Source: Haemaphysalis longicornis
Taxonomy: Eukaryota > Arthropoda > Arachnida > Ixodida > Ixodidae
Direction of reading: 5' to 3'
NCBI GenBank assembly: GCA_013339765.2
Contig: CM023454.1
Location: 151,128,480-151,192,479, forward strand
DNA length: 64,000 nt
Shown one piece after another: positions 31,238-42,558 of the stretch; position 1 is the first letter of the stretch, and each line of letters starts with the position of its first letter. The position numbers and the translations under genes are program-made. The notes beneath the pieces were generated by a model. It did not search any database and was not told the origin of the DNA. It saw only the letters and a list, made by a program, of their open reading frames with translations.

Positions 31238-31955
31238 ATTTTCCCAGCTGCAAGGGGTGCTATCTTTTGTGAAGCGCATGAGTGGCTCTGCAATGCTGGC
31301 GAAGTTTGCGACGAAGTGCCGGTAGTATGCGCATAGTCCGAGAAATCTCCGCGTGCCCTTCTTATCTTCGGTCTTGAGAAGTTCGCTATGGCGGAAGTTT
31401 TCGCCGGATCAGGCCGGACTCCAACGGCGTTGACGACATGGCCCAAAAACTTGAGTTACTCGTACACGAGGCGGAACTTTTCAGGCTTCAGCGTTAACCG
31501 CGACGTAGGGATGGCCTCGGGTACAGACTGCAACCTTGCAAGGTGCTCGTCCAAAGTCCGGGAGAATACCACAACGTCGTCGAGGTATACGAGGCCAGCT
31601 AGCACGTCAGGCCAGCTAGCACAGTGTCCATGACTCTAAGAAACGTTGCTGGCGCCGTGCACAGCCCAAACGGCATCACCTTGAACTCGTATAGGCCGTC
31701 CGGGGCTATGAATGCAGTCTTCACTCGATCTCCCTCGTGTACTTCAATTTTCCAGTAGCCGGTCTTCAGATCCATCGATGAGAAGTACTTCGCATGGCAG
31801 AGGTGGTCGAGGGCGTCGTCGATTCGTGGCAGGAGGTACACGTCCTTTTTGGTGATCTTGTTCAATTGCCGGTAGTCAACGCAGTACCTCAGTGTGCCGT
31901 CTTTTTTCTTCACGAGTACGACCAGAGCAGCCCAGGGGCTTTTCGATGGCTGTAT
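31238..31955 (-). pseudogene. gypsy reverse transcriptase
   Basis: Motifs are KSPWAALVVLVKKKDGTLRY, CVDYRQLNKITKKD, FSSMDLKTGYWKIE (first catalytic Asp), FKVMPFGLCTAPATF, and, after a frame break, LVYLDDVVVFSRT (YLDD pair, about 31,576-31,587). FLGHVVNAVGVRPDPAKT follows. The break is a 17-bp duplication: GGCCAGCTAGCAC occurs at 31,593 and 31,610 just before the YLDD codons. The coding region is cut at both sides by the PLE (31,964) and the GATAGTC repeat. Confidence 0.85.
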
Positions 31956-31963
31956 AATGTCGT

Positions 31964-32442
31964 GTAAGGAAGCGCAAAATGAACAAGGACGAACGAAGTG
32001 AACGGGACACGGCGCTACTATCAACTCATTTTATTTTCACTATGATGTCCGATTTTATACGGGAAGATACACAGCTAATGAAAGAAAGGAGGAAAGGGGG
32101 GAGGAGCACAAGCAAGTACAAAAAAACAAAAAAGTGAAGGATGACATTTCAAACGGTCGCGTTACAAATGCACTTTTGCACGGTTAAATCTAATGATTTG
32201 ATAAGTATTGCAGTTCTTTCTTTGTAAAGAAGCTGTGCTAAAGCAGTTGTCTGTTAAGGAAACTATCTGGTGGGCCTCGATGATCTCTCGTGTCAACTGA
32301 TCCTCGTGTCGAGCTACAACCGTAGTCTTATCAAAAAATGGCTTACACTCACAATCTCTGCAGTCTCTCCAGTGTATGCCCAGATGTCCTTTAATCTTAT
32401 TATCTACATTATTCCTGTGTTCTCTAAGCCGATAGTTTAAGC
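31964..32442 (-). mobile_element. PLE 3' end inserted in gypsy pol, 8-bp target duplication
   Basis: AATGTCGT flanks the insert (31,956-31,963 and 32,443-32,450). The minus strand starts in the middle of a GIY-YIG domain (NYRLREHRNNVDNKIKGHLG, CECKPFFDKTTVVARHEDQL, REIIEAHQI), goes to a stop near 32,200, then to an A-rich 3' end finishing with a pyrimidine-rich terminus (GCGCCGTGTCCCGTTCACTT). RT and YIG core are missing by 5' truncation. Host pol resumes in register: the codons before and after the insert both belong to a gypsy PR-RT junction. Confidence 0.85.
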
Positions 32443-33507
32443 AATGTCGTCTCTGAGCATGTCTTCGACTTGTGTCCGGATGGCTTCCCGCTCGGGTGAA
32501 GACACGCGGTACGGTGACGGTCGGGTAGGTCGGGCTCCATCTTCGGTTATAGTTCGGTGCTTCGCTAGGGGTGTCTGGCGTAATGTTGAGTCCGGCGAAA
32601 AACACTCGCTGTAGCGACGCAGCAAATCCAATAATTTGTCCCGGTTTTCTTGCGTCAGCGCCGGGTTCACGTCGAAAAGATGTGGCAGCTTGAAAGCACC
32701 TGCGCGTGCGCATTCAAAGTCGGCAACCGCAATCACGTCACTTGCATCTTGCGTTTCTTCGAGGAACGCAATTTCAGCGCCCTCGTTTAGATGCTCGTAC
32801 TCCTCGATGAACTGAGTGACCAAAACTTGGGATTGGCGTTGCTTAAAGCTCGCGATGCCTCTTGCGACAGAGACGCCGCGGCCGAGAAGCAACCCTTTGT
32901 CCGTCTCTATACTACCTTCCACGTTTGAAGCAGCCTCTTCACGGTAGACGGCGACCATCAAGGCGACCTGCCACCCTGCGCGGGGTGGCAGGGTGACATG
33001 ACCGTCGGCGATCCGTACAGCAGCACAGTGTTCGGGGTTCGGCTGCGGCGTCGTGGAGTGATCGGAGGCAAAAGTTATCGACTTGGTCTGCAGATTAATT
33101 ATTGCGCCGCTGTCAGTCAAAAAGTCCATTCCGAGAATTACGTCGCGGGGCCAGTTAGGCAAAATGACGAACGCCGCAGAGTACGCTGTGCCGTCTATGG
33201 TGACGCGTGATGTGCACGTTCCACTTGGCGTTACGAGATGGCCTCCTGCAATGCGTATGTGCGGACCGCCCCATCTGGTCGTAACTTTCTTCAGCTTAGA
33301 CGTGAATGAACCGCTCATCACCGAGTAGTCCGCTCCCGTGTCTATGAGGGCGACTACATCAAAGCCGTCGATGGACAACTGGACGTCGGACGCCGCCTTC
33401 CTCGATTTTCGGCTGCGTCGGGGTGTCGTATCTCGGCTTGTGCGTGTTGAAAGTTGGGCACTACGCGTCGTGGTTTTCGTCGTTTTCTCAGCGGCAGGGT
33501 TGGTCAT
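32443..33507 (-). pseudogene. gypsy protease and spacer to RT
   Basis: The long open frame holds an aspartic protease: ALIDTGADYSVMSG (active site DTGA, about 33,345-33,310), RIAGGHLVTPSGTCTSRVTI, and ILPNWPRDVILGMDFLTDSG (the ILG flap-end motif). Next comes the segment leading into the RT (LFDVNPALTQENRDKLLDLL, HRTITEDGARPTRPSPYRVS). Retroviral-type proteases act as dimers and cut the polyprotein. The frame is intact from 33,507 to the PLE at 32,442. Confidence 0.85.
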
Positions 33508-34794
33508 GTCGGTTACGCGTCGCGCCGTGTCGTTGTCGTCGTGTTATATCGGGTCTTCTGGCTGAGGGCATGTCGTGAATCACGGTCTTCGGCGAGTCGT
33601 TGCGTCGTTGGAGGATTTTCATTTTTCCGCCGTGTTTCCGCAACTTCACCTCCAGAAGTTGCTGCTTTTAGTTTCCCCCGCGTGGGCTGGAGGACCTTCC
33701 ACGTGAGAAGTCAGCAGTGCTGCGGCGGTTTGGTGACTGATACTGGTAGGGCGACAGTGAACGGTTGAAGCGGGCTGGTCCTCGGTTGGTGTTGGAGAGG
33801 TATTCTTCGATCTCAGCAGGGCGCTGGCCGTATCGGGGGCGTGAGGCGTAGACGGAGAACCCTCGCAAACCGAGCCTCTTGTAGGGACAGCGACGGTAGA
33901 AGTGGTCGGCCTCTCCGCAGTGGTAGCACAGCGGGCAATTATCGGGCGTTCGTCACACGTTCGCCTTGGCGTCTGGTATTGGTCTACAGGGCGTCGGGCG
34001 GGCGGCATTGGACGGCGCTATGGCTCGGCCTCTTGACGACGGGTTGGAACGCGGCGGGTTAACGAAGAGCTGCGGAGTAGGTCATCACTTGTGGCTCAGG
34101 GGGTGCTTCGGATGACGTAGAGATGCCCAGTGCCTGTTTAACCTCTTCTCGGATGGCGTCAATAAGGGAAGCCACATGAGGTTGCGGCGTCGTTGGAAAA
34201 AGCTTCTGAAGCTCCTCCCTGACCACTGCTCGGATAGTCTCGCGCGATGTATCGGAGCTTCCAGTTGCGGCACCGATGGTCTTCGAGAACAGCGCGTTGA
34301 CAGGGCGGTCGTACTGCCTCGTTCAAATTTCTAGTGTCTTCTTTATCGCGGACGCTTCAGACACGAAATCAGCCACCGTTTTAGGGGGTTGCGGACAAGG
34401 CAAGCAAAGAGTTCTTGCTTTATTCCTCGCATAAGAAATCTCAGTTTCTTTTCTTCCGTCATTTCCGGGTCCGCACGGCGAAATATTCGCTTCATTTCTT
34501 CAACGAAGATAGCGACTCCTTCGTTGGGGTGCTGCGTTCGAGTTTCAAGCAAAAGCGCAGCTCGCTCTTTCCTCACCACGGTAGTGAAGGTCTTAAGGAA
34601 CTCCCTTTTGAATTGAGTCCAGTCGGTCATAGAGCTCTCATGGTTCTCGAACCAAGTTCTAGCAGCATCTCCAAGCAAAAGAAGACATGCCGGAAAGTTT
34701 CTTCATCGTCCCACCTGTTGAAGAAGCGGACGCGCTCCAGCTTCTCCAACCATTTTTCGGGGTCTTCAGCGGGGACTTCCGGAAGGATGGCGGC
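33508..34794 (-). pseudogene. gypsy gag, main part
   Basis: Read leftward from the MULE-like insertion: a short REPPSF segment, EDPEKWLEKLERVRFFNRWD (capsid-like helices), ARTWFENHESSMTDWTQFKR, FLRGI-type FLMRGIKQELFA. After frame breaks comes a CCHC zinc knuckle CYHCGEADHFYRRC (about 33,930-33,889), followed by a basic Ser/Arg-rich tail. Gag forms the particle and packages the RNA. Frame changes near 34,690, 34,370 and 33,900-33,640 inactivate it. The N-terminus is at 43.3 kb. Confidence 0.8.
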
Positions 34795-34803
34795 TCCCGG
34801 GAC

Positions 34804-35147
34804 GCGTATTCCCAAACCATATCCCTTAGGGGCCCAGGCCGACCACACCCCTTTCAAACAGCGACGTCACAGCGTGACGTCACTTTCTCTTCGGGCGCGA
34901 CTTCATGCGCCGTGGATTTTTTTTTTTTGTCGTTTTGGGCGGCTGCCGATGGCTTCGTTTCGTGCGTGAAGCTGGGGCTCGGCGCTGGGGAGCTGACGCA
35001 CATTTAGTTGGAGTTAAAGGCCCAACTACATGCAGCGTACTTTCGGTGTTTTCTCGCGTGGCGACGCCAGCTGAGGCGCGAGCAACGCCGAATGCCTACG
35101 CTCGCCAGATACCGGCGTCGACGCAACGCCAGAAAGAAGCGGAAAGC
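34804..35147 (+). repeat. Left TIR of the MULE-like element
   Basis: It pairs with 42,939-43,287 with scattered mismatches. It includes GACGTCACAGCGTGACGTCA, itself palindromic, and a T run. Confidence 0.85.
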
Positions 35148-35388
35148 GTAAGGTCCCTAAAATTACTAAGGTAGCGCCAACTGCTCTCTCCTTCTCCGCA
35201 TCCCTCATCTTTTTTCACTCCCCTCACCCGCGGCGCCGCGGTCACTTTAACTCCGCGGCGGGGCCGCCATTTTTGTTGGCTTCCTCAGAGCAGACGCCCT
35301 CGCAACGCTTCGGGCCGCTCGCTGCAGTTTTTTCGTGGCAGTTTGCTCTTGTTTTTCCGCGCCGCAATCGCTCTTTGGTAGCATTAAT
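35148..35388. other. MULE-like element interior, unassigned
   Basis: GC-rich start, no coding motif recognised. Confidence 0.3.
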
Positions 35389-35806
35389 AGTATTTCTAGA
35401 GCCCCGTTTTAACCAACACGCATTAAGTGAGGCTGTTTTGTTGTATATTTTTTGTCCAGAAGGAGATATTTGCGGTGGTAGATGCCGCCGGGCGCATTCG
35501 GAACAGCGTGTGGTGTTGTTTACGTGTGCGGCATGCTCAGAATAGTTTCGGGAACGCGAAAGGATCGGACGTAGACGTTTCCAAACCTGCTCTGTTACAT
35601 AGTATTTCTAGAGCCCCCGTATTACCCAACACGCCCAAAGTGAAGCTGTTTTGTTGGGTATTTTTGTGTAGAAGGGGATATTTGCGGGATGGATGCCCCT
35701 GGCGCATACGGACAGCGCGGTGTTTGTTTACGTGTGCGTCAGGCTCAGGATAGTTCGTGAACGCGAAAGGATCGAACGTGGACGTTTCAAATTGCTCTGT
35801 TACAGT
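35389..35806. repeat. Tandem duplication of about 210 bp
   Basis: Units 35,389-35,600 and 35,601-35,806 share AGTATTTCTAGAGCC, GCTGTTTTGTTG, GATATTTGCGG, TTTACGTGTGCG and AACGCGAAAGGATCG in order, with moderate divergence. Confidence 0.8.
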
Positions 35807-35932
35807 AATTCCGTTCTTTGCATTTGCGTGATTAAGTTGTGGTCGTGCAAGCGCTGCACAGAGGGCTTGCGCATGGTTCGCGGTGACCTTGGGTCGCGGC
35901 AGTTCGAGCGCTGCGCTGGCTTTTTAAAGACG

Positions 35933-36604
35933 ATAGTCTTTCTTGGGCTCCTTAAACCCAGAAATTTTGGTCTGTCTGTATGTCTGTATGTCTGTGACTC
36001 GATTCAGCCACCCGGCCAAAGCAAAACAATGCCTCCCATTAGTCTTATATAGTCACAGCTAAATCTACCCGTCCTATGTATGGTGTAAGGTTCATACTTG
36101 TCAACATTGTTGAAGAAGAACAAGACATTACGCAAATATGAGACAGCAAAATCAATACCGAAGTGATATTTGCAGTGTTCCTTATAAAAAAATCAAACAT
36201 GCTTGCTTTTGCGAAATTAAATACTTCATCAACTGCAGAAAAATAATTCACTTCGCCGTCGCCCTACTGTCGCCCGCGCCACTATAGCTTCTTGCGCCAT
36301 TTTAAGAAATCAACCGGCAGCAGTTACGCAAGGTTCCACTAGATAGGTTCCACGTTCTGCTTGCAACGCACGTGGAGTAGGGAAACGCGGTTCTATAAAC
36401 GTTGAAGTAGGGCGCCTCGATTAACGCGCGTCTCCGCCGTACAGCAGCGTTCGCATCGAGACATCCGGTTTGGAGCAGTGGAACGCGGGAAATTGAAAAT
36501 GATTTAAGCAAACCTTTGGCCTCTTTACCTTGGGAGGAGCGCGACGCAAGAGGAACAACATGAGAGGTGAGCAGCAAAGCGAAGGGAGGCATTTACTTCG
36601 CAAT
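35933..36604 (-). mobile_element. GATAGTC repeat copy 2, main part
   Basis: It starts TTTAAAGACGATAGTCTTTC and follows copies 1 and 3 through TGACTCGATTCAGCCACC and CAACATTGTTGAAGAAGAAC to GGAGGCATTTACTTCGCAA. There a LINE 5' UTR begins. The other end of the repeat reappears directly after the LINE at 41,167. Confidence 0.8.
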
Positions 36605-36620
36605 AGCCGATTTGAGAGCG

Positions 36621-36942
36621 GTCCGGGCAGCCGAACGACAACGTCGCTCAACCGCTTTCTGTATCACTGCAGGGTAGCGGCAAAACGATACGCGCCGGGC
36701 GTGTCATCTCCTTCCGCAACCAGGGACGCCATCAAGTCAGCACGCTGGCCCGTCGTAGTCGCTGCAAAGGCACGTGGCTTCAACGGCTTCTGCGCAACAT
36801 CGGCCCGGCTTCTGCGCATGCGGAGAGGACTCGCTGACGCCCCCATCGCCCATATATACCCGGCCAACAGCTACGCCACATCAGAGCAGTCCGGGAAGCC
36901 GAACGACAACGTCGCTCAACCGCTTTCTGTATCACTGCAGGT
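36621..36942 (+). promoter_or_regulatory. Tandem 5' UTR monomers of the LINE with TATA-like site
   Basis: GTCCGGGCAGCCGAACGACA at 36,621 recurs at 36,889 as GTCCGGGAAGCCGAACGACA, and identity continues through CACTGCAGG. The period is 268 bp: one full monomer and the start of a second. CATATATACC lies about 40 bp before the second copy. Repeated 5' UTR units with promoter activity are known in some LINEs. That role here is inferred. Confidence 0.6.
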
Positions 36943-37055
36943 ACTGTTGATACGTTTATGTGCACGATACAAGCTGATATACTGCGGCTGCTTGGATTGC
37001 TCTGAGTGTTTTGTTGGTTGAAACTGTGTTGTCCAGGAATCCTTGCCGTATTAGG

Positions 37056-37881
37056 ATGGCAAAAGATAGCAAGGAAACCGATCATTTGGCCGAATTCGCA
37101 AAAGGGCCTCGGCGATAAGCACCAACTAGCATCAAAGAAATCGCGAAGGTCCTGGTAGAAATGACGTCGAGGTTCATCGAGGCCATGAATAAGTTCACAG
37201 CCACGGTAACAGCTCTTGGTTCCTCAACCAGTGATATCAAAACGGAGACTTACTTCTGTCACGACTTCAATGAAATTCATGAATGACTGTTTCGAGGAAT
37301 TCAAGGGTGATGTAAAGTCTATCCGGGAGGAGCTCTCTGAAGTCAAGAATCGGAGCCTTGAGTGTCACCGCGAAAATGAGAGGCTGAACAGGGAAATGAA
37401 GGACGTCAGAAGGCAACTTGTGGAGCTGAAGCAGTACAGCAGAAAGAATAACCTTGAGCTGAAAGGTGTCCCGTTTACAGAAAACGAGGACCTAAAGGAA
37501 ACGCTGAAGCAAATCACTACCCGTTTAGGTGTTGACGTTCCTTCTCAGGATATTGACGTAGTGCATCGAGTAGCTTCAAAGGGGCTTCCTAACGTCATTG
37601 TTAAGTTTAACTCAAGGTCGACTCGAGATAGTGTCCTGCAGGCTGCCAAAAAGAACAGACTAAACACGGCGATGCTCGGATTTGCCACAGACGAACCAGT
37701 TTACATCAACGAACATCTGTGCCCTGAAAACAAAGTTTTGCTTGGCAAAGCAATAAGTGCAAAGCGTGACAAAAACTGGAAATTTGCTTGGGTTTCTGAC
37801 GGCAAGATCCTAATGAGAAAATCGGAAAAAGCGAAGGTTCTTCACATAACTTGCGAAGATGATCTCGTCAAAGTCGTGTAG
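37056..37881 (+). pseudogene. LINE ORF1
   Basis: The ATG at 37,056 opens a frame that meets a stop at about 37,116 (CGA TAA), reads on to about 37,250, and shifts frame into 37,216-37,881. The coiled coil (FEEFKGDVKSIREELSEVKN and following heptads) leads into the RNA-binding block YSRKNNLELKGVPFTENEDL, DVVHRVASKGLPNVIVKF, YINEHLCPENKVLLGKA. It is homologous to ORF1 at 9.4-8.8 kb. No PHD-like finger is seen in the short N-terminus. ORF1 proteins coat the LINE RNA. Confidence 0.8.
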
Positions 37882-37932
37882 TCATCCACCCAGTCCTAAC
37901 GCTTTATTAAGGCACCAAGGCTTACTTTTACA

Positions 37933-40726
37933 ATGAATAATGTTCAGGTTCAACAACTTGCTGGCCAAACGAGCTCGTCAATATTTCATTGCAATGTTCG
38001 AAGTATCAGAAAGAACTTAGATTTACTTGTAGCACAGTTGTCTGAGCATGCGCAACCGTTTCATGTCATTGCAATCACGGAAACGTGGCTGCAAAAAGGT
38101 GAGGAGGTCGTAATCGCTGATTATAGGTTTACCTCACAGCCCAGAGAGTCGCAAAATCGCGGTGGCGGCGTCGCCCTTTTCGTTCATAAAAGTTTATCTT
38201 TCACATCCTTGCCATCACTTTCGTGCAGTTGTTCTTTTATGGAAGCCTTGTTCGTAAAGTTAGAATTCCCTCTCATTGTTGGTGTCATCTATCGGCCTCC
38301 CAATTCTAGTCTACCCGCTTTTCTTGCTAAACTGGAAATGATTTTCATGACGATATCAACAACGTACACTGATCCCGTTGTCGTAGTTGGGGACTTTAAC
38401 CTTGATACTAGTCATGATGCTCATAAGGATTACTCATTCCTGTTGCAGTCATTCAACTTCAGAAATGTTATAACCACCCCCACGCGTGTTACTAGTGTAT
38501 CTTCGTCAATTATAGATCACGCACTTACAAATATAGATACCGACGTTCACGCTGGCGTTTTCAATGAACCCATTGCGGATCACCTTCCAATCTTTATTGT
38601 ACTTAATAACTTAATCCAAAATAAGAAGGGACATCAACGACATATTATCAAGACAGATTACACGATGCTAAGACAGAGCCTCTTGCAAGTCAGTTTCGAC
38701 GATATATACGACAATGATGTTAATACTGAGTTTTCGAACCTAATAGGAGTTCTTAAAAACGCAGTTAATAAGTGCTGTCGCGTACTTCCTGCACGTTCAT
38801 ATCAAATACCAATCTGCCCTTGGATGAATGAACAGATTTTGCAACTATTAAAAACAAAGAATTTCTGGTACAATAAATGGAAACGTCAAAAGACAAACAG
38901 TTACTATTTAGGTCAGTACAAGCTACTCCGCAATAACTGCGTTATGATAATCAGAGCCCGTAAAAACAATACTACTCACGCTGCATCCAGGAGGCATCTG
39001 GCGATACACGCAAAATATGGGGTATCATAAATGAGGTTACTGGGGGCCGTAAATCACAGCGCGTTACTCCTGACAGCGTTGACAACAACACTGTCGAAGC
39101 GTTCAACACCTTCTTTTCTGGTATAGGCAAAGCTCTGGCAGACAAAATTCCCCGCTCTGTAGACAGCTACATTGCGTCACAACCAGTTGTCAATACGTTT
39201 GTGATGTATGATATTGAACTTTCTGAAGTTGTTCATACTATTAATAATCTTTCAACTAACAAATCTGCTGGACTAGACCAAATTACAGCACGGTTGTTAA
39301 AAGAAAACGTAGATATCTTTGGCCCAATCTTATGCAATCTATTTAATCATTGTATACAGAACGAAACTTACCCATCCGTACTAAAAATTGCAAAAGTAAT
39401 CCCAGTTTACAAAAACGGTGACATTTCCGATCCGTCTAGTTACAGACCGATATCTGTTCTTAGCGTTGTAAATAACATTTTTGAAAAAATCCTATCTAAC
39501 CGCATAAATAAGTTTTTACACAAGTACATGGTTCTTTGTCCTCAGCAACATGGATTTCGGTCTAATTATTCTACGTCATCTGCAGTGTTGACATTGGCTC
39601 AATCGATTAACACGGCACTAAACAACAACAAGCTAGTGGGAGTTGTTTTCCTTGACTTACAAAAAGCATTCGATACGGTAGATCATTCAATTCTTTTGCA
39701 TAAATTAAAGCACTACGGTATACGTAATCAATCCTATGAGTTATTTTCTAATTACATCAAAATAGACAGCAGGCTGTCGTGATGACCGATATTACTTCCA
39801 CACTGCAATATCTGAACACAGGGGTGCCGCAGGGATCGGTCCTCGGGCCGCTGTTCTTTTCACTTTATATCAACGACTTGCCTCATGTATTAAGTTCTTC
39901 CGAAATTATTATGTATGCCGATGATACAGCATTAATATGTACGGCCGACAATGTTCTTGAATTACAAACACAAGTAAACTCAGAATTGAAAAAAATTTCC
40001 CAGTGGTTTTTTGCTAACAGATTAACGGTTAATGCCAATAAAACGAAGTACATTATATTTCATTCCCGCAGGAAATTAATTAGTTACCAAGATCTTCAGA
40101 TTAAAATTGACAACTGCATACTGGAACGTACGGACACGTTTAAATACCTTGGGATTATACTAGATAATCACTTTCACTGGGCAGGTCAAATAAATGCCGT
40201 CGGTGTAAAGCTGGCTTCTGGCTGTCACGCGCTTTTACAAGCTAGAGGCTACTTCGATAAAAGCATTCTGCGGGCGCTTTACTTCGCATTCGTGAATAGC
40301 CATTTAACTTACTGCATGGAATCGTGGGCCTGGACTTATGATTCTTATCTGGATCCCCTTCGGAGGTTACAAAAGCGTGCCATAAGAATAATAAGTCACA
40401 GTAACCACAACGAGCCAAGCCGGCCGTTATTTCGATCGCTAAAAATACTACCCTTCGATCTTTTGCGTGAATACAAGACCACTGTTTGTGTTAATAGTAT
40501 TGTAAAATACAATAACCCATTTGATGTCTCATTATTTTATTCCTCTTCTCGCCCTACTAGAAGTATCACGTTCGGCAACTTTAACTTGGCCCCAAGAAAT
40601 AACGTTTACGGGGAGAGATTGTTGCAATTCACAGGGATAAAGATCTGGAATAGTTTGCCCACTGAATTGAAGACATCACACAATGCTGCGGTAAAACTAA
40701 AAAATGAATTCTTGACCAGGCTGTAA
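37933..40726 (+). pseudogene. LINE ORF2, endonuclease and reverse transcriptase
   Basis: ATG at 37,933. Endonuclease motifs: FHCNVRSIRKN, ITETWLQ, GGGVALFV, IYRPPN, VVGDFNLD, SSIIDHALTN, ADHLPIF. A frame break near 39,000 is followed by the RT: NKSAGLDQITARLLKE, AKVIPVYKNGD, YRPISVLSVVNNIFEKIL, QHGFRSNYSTSSAVL, VFLDLQKAFDTVDH. After a second break near 39,770 come GVPQGSVLGPLFFSLYINDL, IMYADDTALI and FKYLGIILDNHFHW. The end IKIWNSLPTELK is the usual CR1/L2 C-terminus. All catalytic residues are present. Two indels are the main defects. Confidence 0.9.
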
Positions 40727-41166
40727 CTGCTTCTTTACTTGTGGTAAACGCTTATATTTGTATAATTATACACTGGTGAATCTTGTAAACCTAGCCTTTT
40801 TTTCCCTCTTCCTAAAACCCGTGATAGTTAGTGTTTTTGTATTTTAACTGATGTTGCTGGTGTGTCCACAAAGTGATCTGTCATAACTTTTTGATTGTAT
40901 GCACACGTGTAGTTTTGTTTTTTGTGACCCGATTGTTTAAAGAGAGAGACTTCTCTACTCTGTAAATGAGTATGCTCATAATTACGTGGAAGTATAAATT
41001 TACAGTGTCTGTATTGCTACATCTGTATTATGTGTAATTGATAGTTCCCGCTTCTGTCCATTACTTTTCTTATTGGACCCTGCACTAGCCTCTGGCTATG
41101 GGTCCAATCAGTGTTTGTAAACTTCATGTGACAAATGCTAATAAACATTCAATCAATCAATCAATC

Positions 41167-41226
41167 AAGACTATCGTCTTTTGACGACATTTGCAACGAA
41201 AGGAGCAGATACGCGGCCAATTTTTG
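41167..41226 (-). repeat. GATAGTC repeat copy 2, other end
   Basis: GACTATCGTCTTTTGACGAC, then AGGAGCAGATACGCGGCC and ATTTTT match the ends of copies 1 and 3. It directly follows the LINE's (CAAT)n tail. Confidence 0.8.
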
Positions 41227-42085
41227 CGTTCGCGTTTTTTGCGTTAGTTGTAGATCATTAGGCAGCGCTCAGTATGCGTCCCGCATTAGCTAGTGACATT
41301 CATGCCACCTTTATTCCGTGCACTTTCCGGTGCTTTGACGCTGTTGCAAAATATGTGTCACCTTCACGTCGTTATAGGCTGCTGTCAAGGTCAAAGTTCT
41401 CGCGTCTCCTCGTTGGCCTCGCCCAAGACGGCTGTACTTTTGGCAGTGCCGTCCGTGGCATAGCAATGTTCGTGCGATTGGCGTTCACAATTACTTCGAG
41501 TAAGGCCCTGTCGGGCATATCTGGAACAGGCTCGCACAAAGAACGCGCAGTTAAAGAATGCGCTCAGCTTACAATTAGCTGTAGTGCCCAGTTCTATAAT
41601 AACTACCGTATTCCAAGGTCAGAAGCGCGTTAACAAGCGCAATTGTGAATCCTTTTTATGCTGTACAGCTAACATTGATTCATGTGTGGGCTTGGATTCC
41701 GTACCGAAGCGCAGAACGTTTGGTCGCAATCGTTCGAAAGCATACGCGTACGTCGGTCGCTCATCTGCTGTTAAGATCAGCGAGCGTGTTGATCCGTTTT
41801 TATAATTGCGTCATTACCGTCAAAATCTGAACAAACTAAGATAGGATGATGAACTAAGACGCACTTAGCACAACTTTATTTGCTACTTGATTTAACCTTG
41901 ATGTTATGTACCGACTGCAGCTTCATAGGTATTCAAAGTGAGCAAATCAATTTTCGGGGCTGCCTTGATACTGAGGGTACCGTCCAACCTCACTTGTAGG
42001 TTAAACGGCAAGGCACTCTGGCCCCCTTTGTTTAGCTTGCAGAAGAAAAGGAAAGCCGGTGAAACCCTCACTGCAAAAAAAAAAA
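41227..42085. other. MULE-like element interior, unassigned
   Basis: No coding or repeat feature recognised. This is where a transposase remnant might be expected, but I see no DDE motif or Mutator-type zinc finger. Confidence 0.3.
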
Positions 42086-42090
42086 CGAGG

Positions 42091-42172
42091 TTTCGCCAAG
42101 ATTCGAACCACGGACTTTCAAAACAAAACGCCAGCACACAAGCGCGCAACCGCTCGACCACGCCAGAAGACG
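42091..42172 (-). mobile_element. tRNA-like sequence (SINE head or tRNA relic)
   Basis: The minus strand reads GGCGTGGTCGAGCGGTTGCG (A box) and CGTGGTTCGAATCTTGGCG (B box), spaced about 45 bases with a long variable-arm-like centre, as in Leu/Ser-type tRNAs. An A run follows. Stem pairing is incomplete, so it is not called a working tRNA. Confidence 0.5.
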
Positions 42173-42354
42173 CGGGACCTAAGAATTTGGTACCCTAACA
42201 GAGGCTGCCAACGAATATTTTCGAGTGATTTGCTTTGGTCATGTTTGAGACATTTGAGCCGTGGTAACGCTTGTTTCTTACGCGCCCATCTTGGATCCGA
42301 GGACAGTTATGCTATTACTACAAGCGATGTAACGGCTCAAATGTCTCAAATGAA

Positions 42355-42546
42355 GTCTAGTAAAGTAAGTTGTTGGGCTAGTTGGTCGATCATTATTAAC
42401 AGATGTATAGCGCAAAAAGGACGAAGGACAAAGAATGCACGAGGACGAAGCGCTAACTTGCAACTCTTTGCAAGTTGCAAGTTAGCGCTTCGTCCTCGTG
42501 CATTCTTTGTCCTTCGTCTTTTTTGCGCTATACATCTGTTAATAAA
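42355..42546 (+). mobile_element. Solo PLE terminus with 71-bp hairpin arms and 12-bp target duplication
   Basis: GTCTCAAATGAA flanks the insert (42,343-42,354 and 42,547-42,558). The left part has the head TTGGGCTAGTTGGTCGAT. The rest is an almost perfect hairpin: arm 42,393-42,463, 11-base loop, arm 42,475-42,545. The arms carry GGACGAAGGACAAAGAATGC-type words similar to the terminus of the PLE at 31,964. There is no coding sequence. Confidence 0.85.
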
Positions 42547-42558
42547 GTCTCAAATGAA

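Larger units (their letters stand above)
36605..41166 (+). mobile_element. CR1/L2-type LINE, nearly full length, inside GATAGTC repeat 2
   Basis: It has a 5' UTR with a partial tandem monomer, ORF1 (37,056-37,881), ORF2 (37,933-40,726), and a 3' UTR with AATAAACA and a (CAAT)n tail. Only a few frame breaks interrupt the ORFs, so it is one of the youngest large elements here. Both sides are the two parts of one GATAGTC repeat, which proves insertion into it. Confidence 0.9.

Noticed and set aside
31388..31633. Plus-strand ORFs opposite gypsy RT, integrase and protease (also 26,534-27,073 and 32,998-33,768)
   Set aside because: They are antisense shadows of the gypsy coding region.
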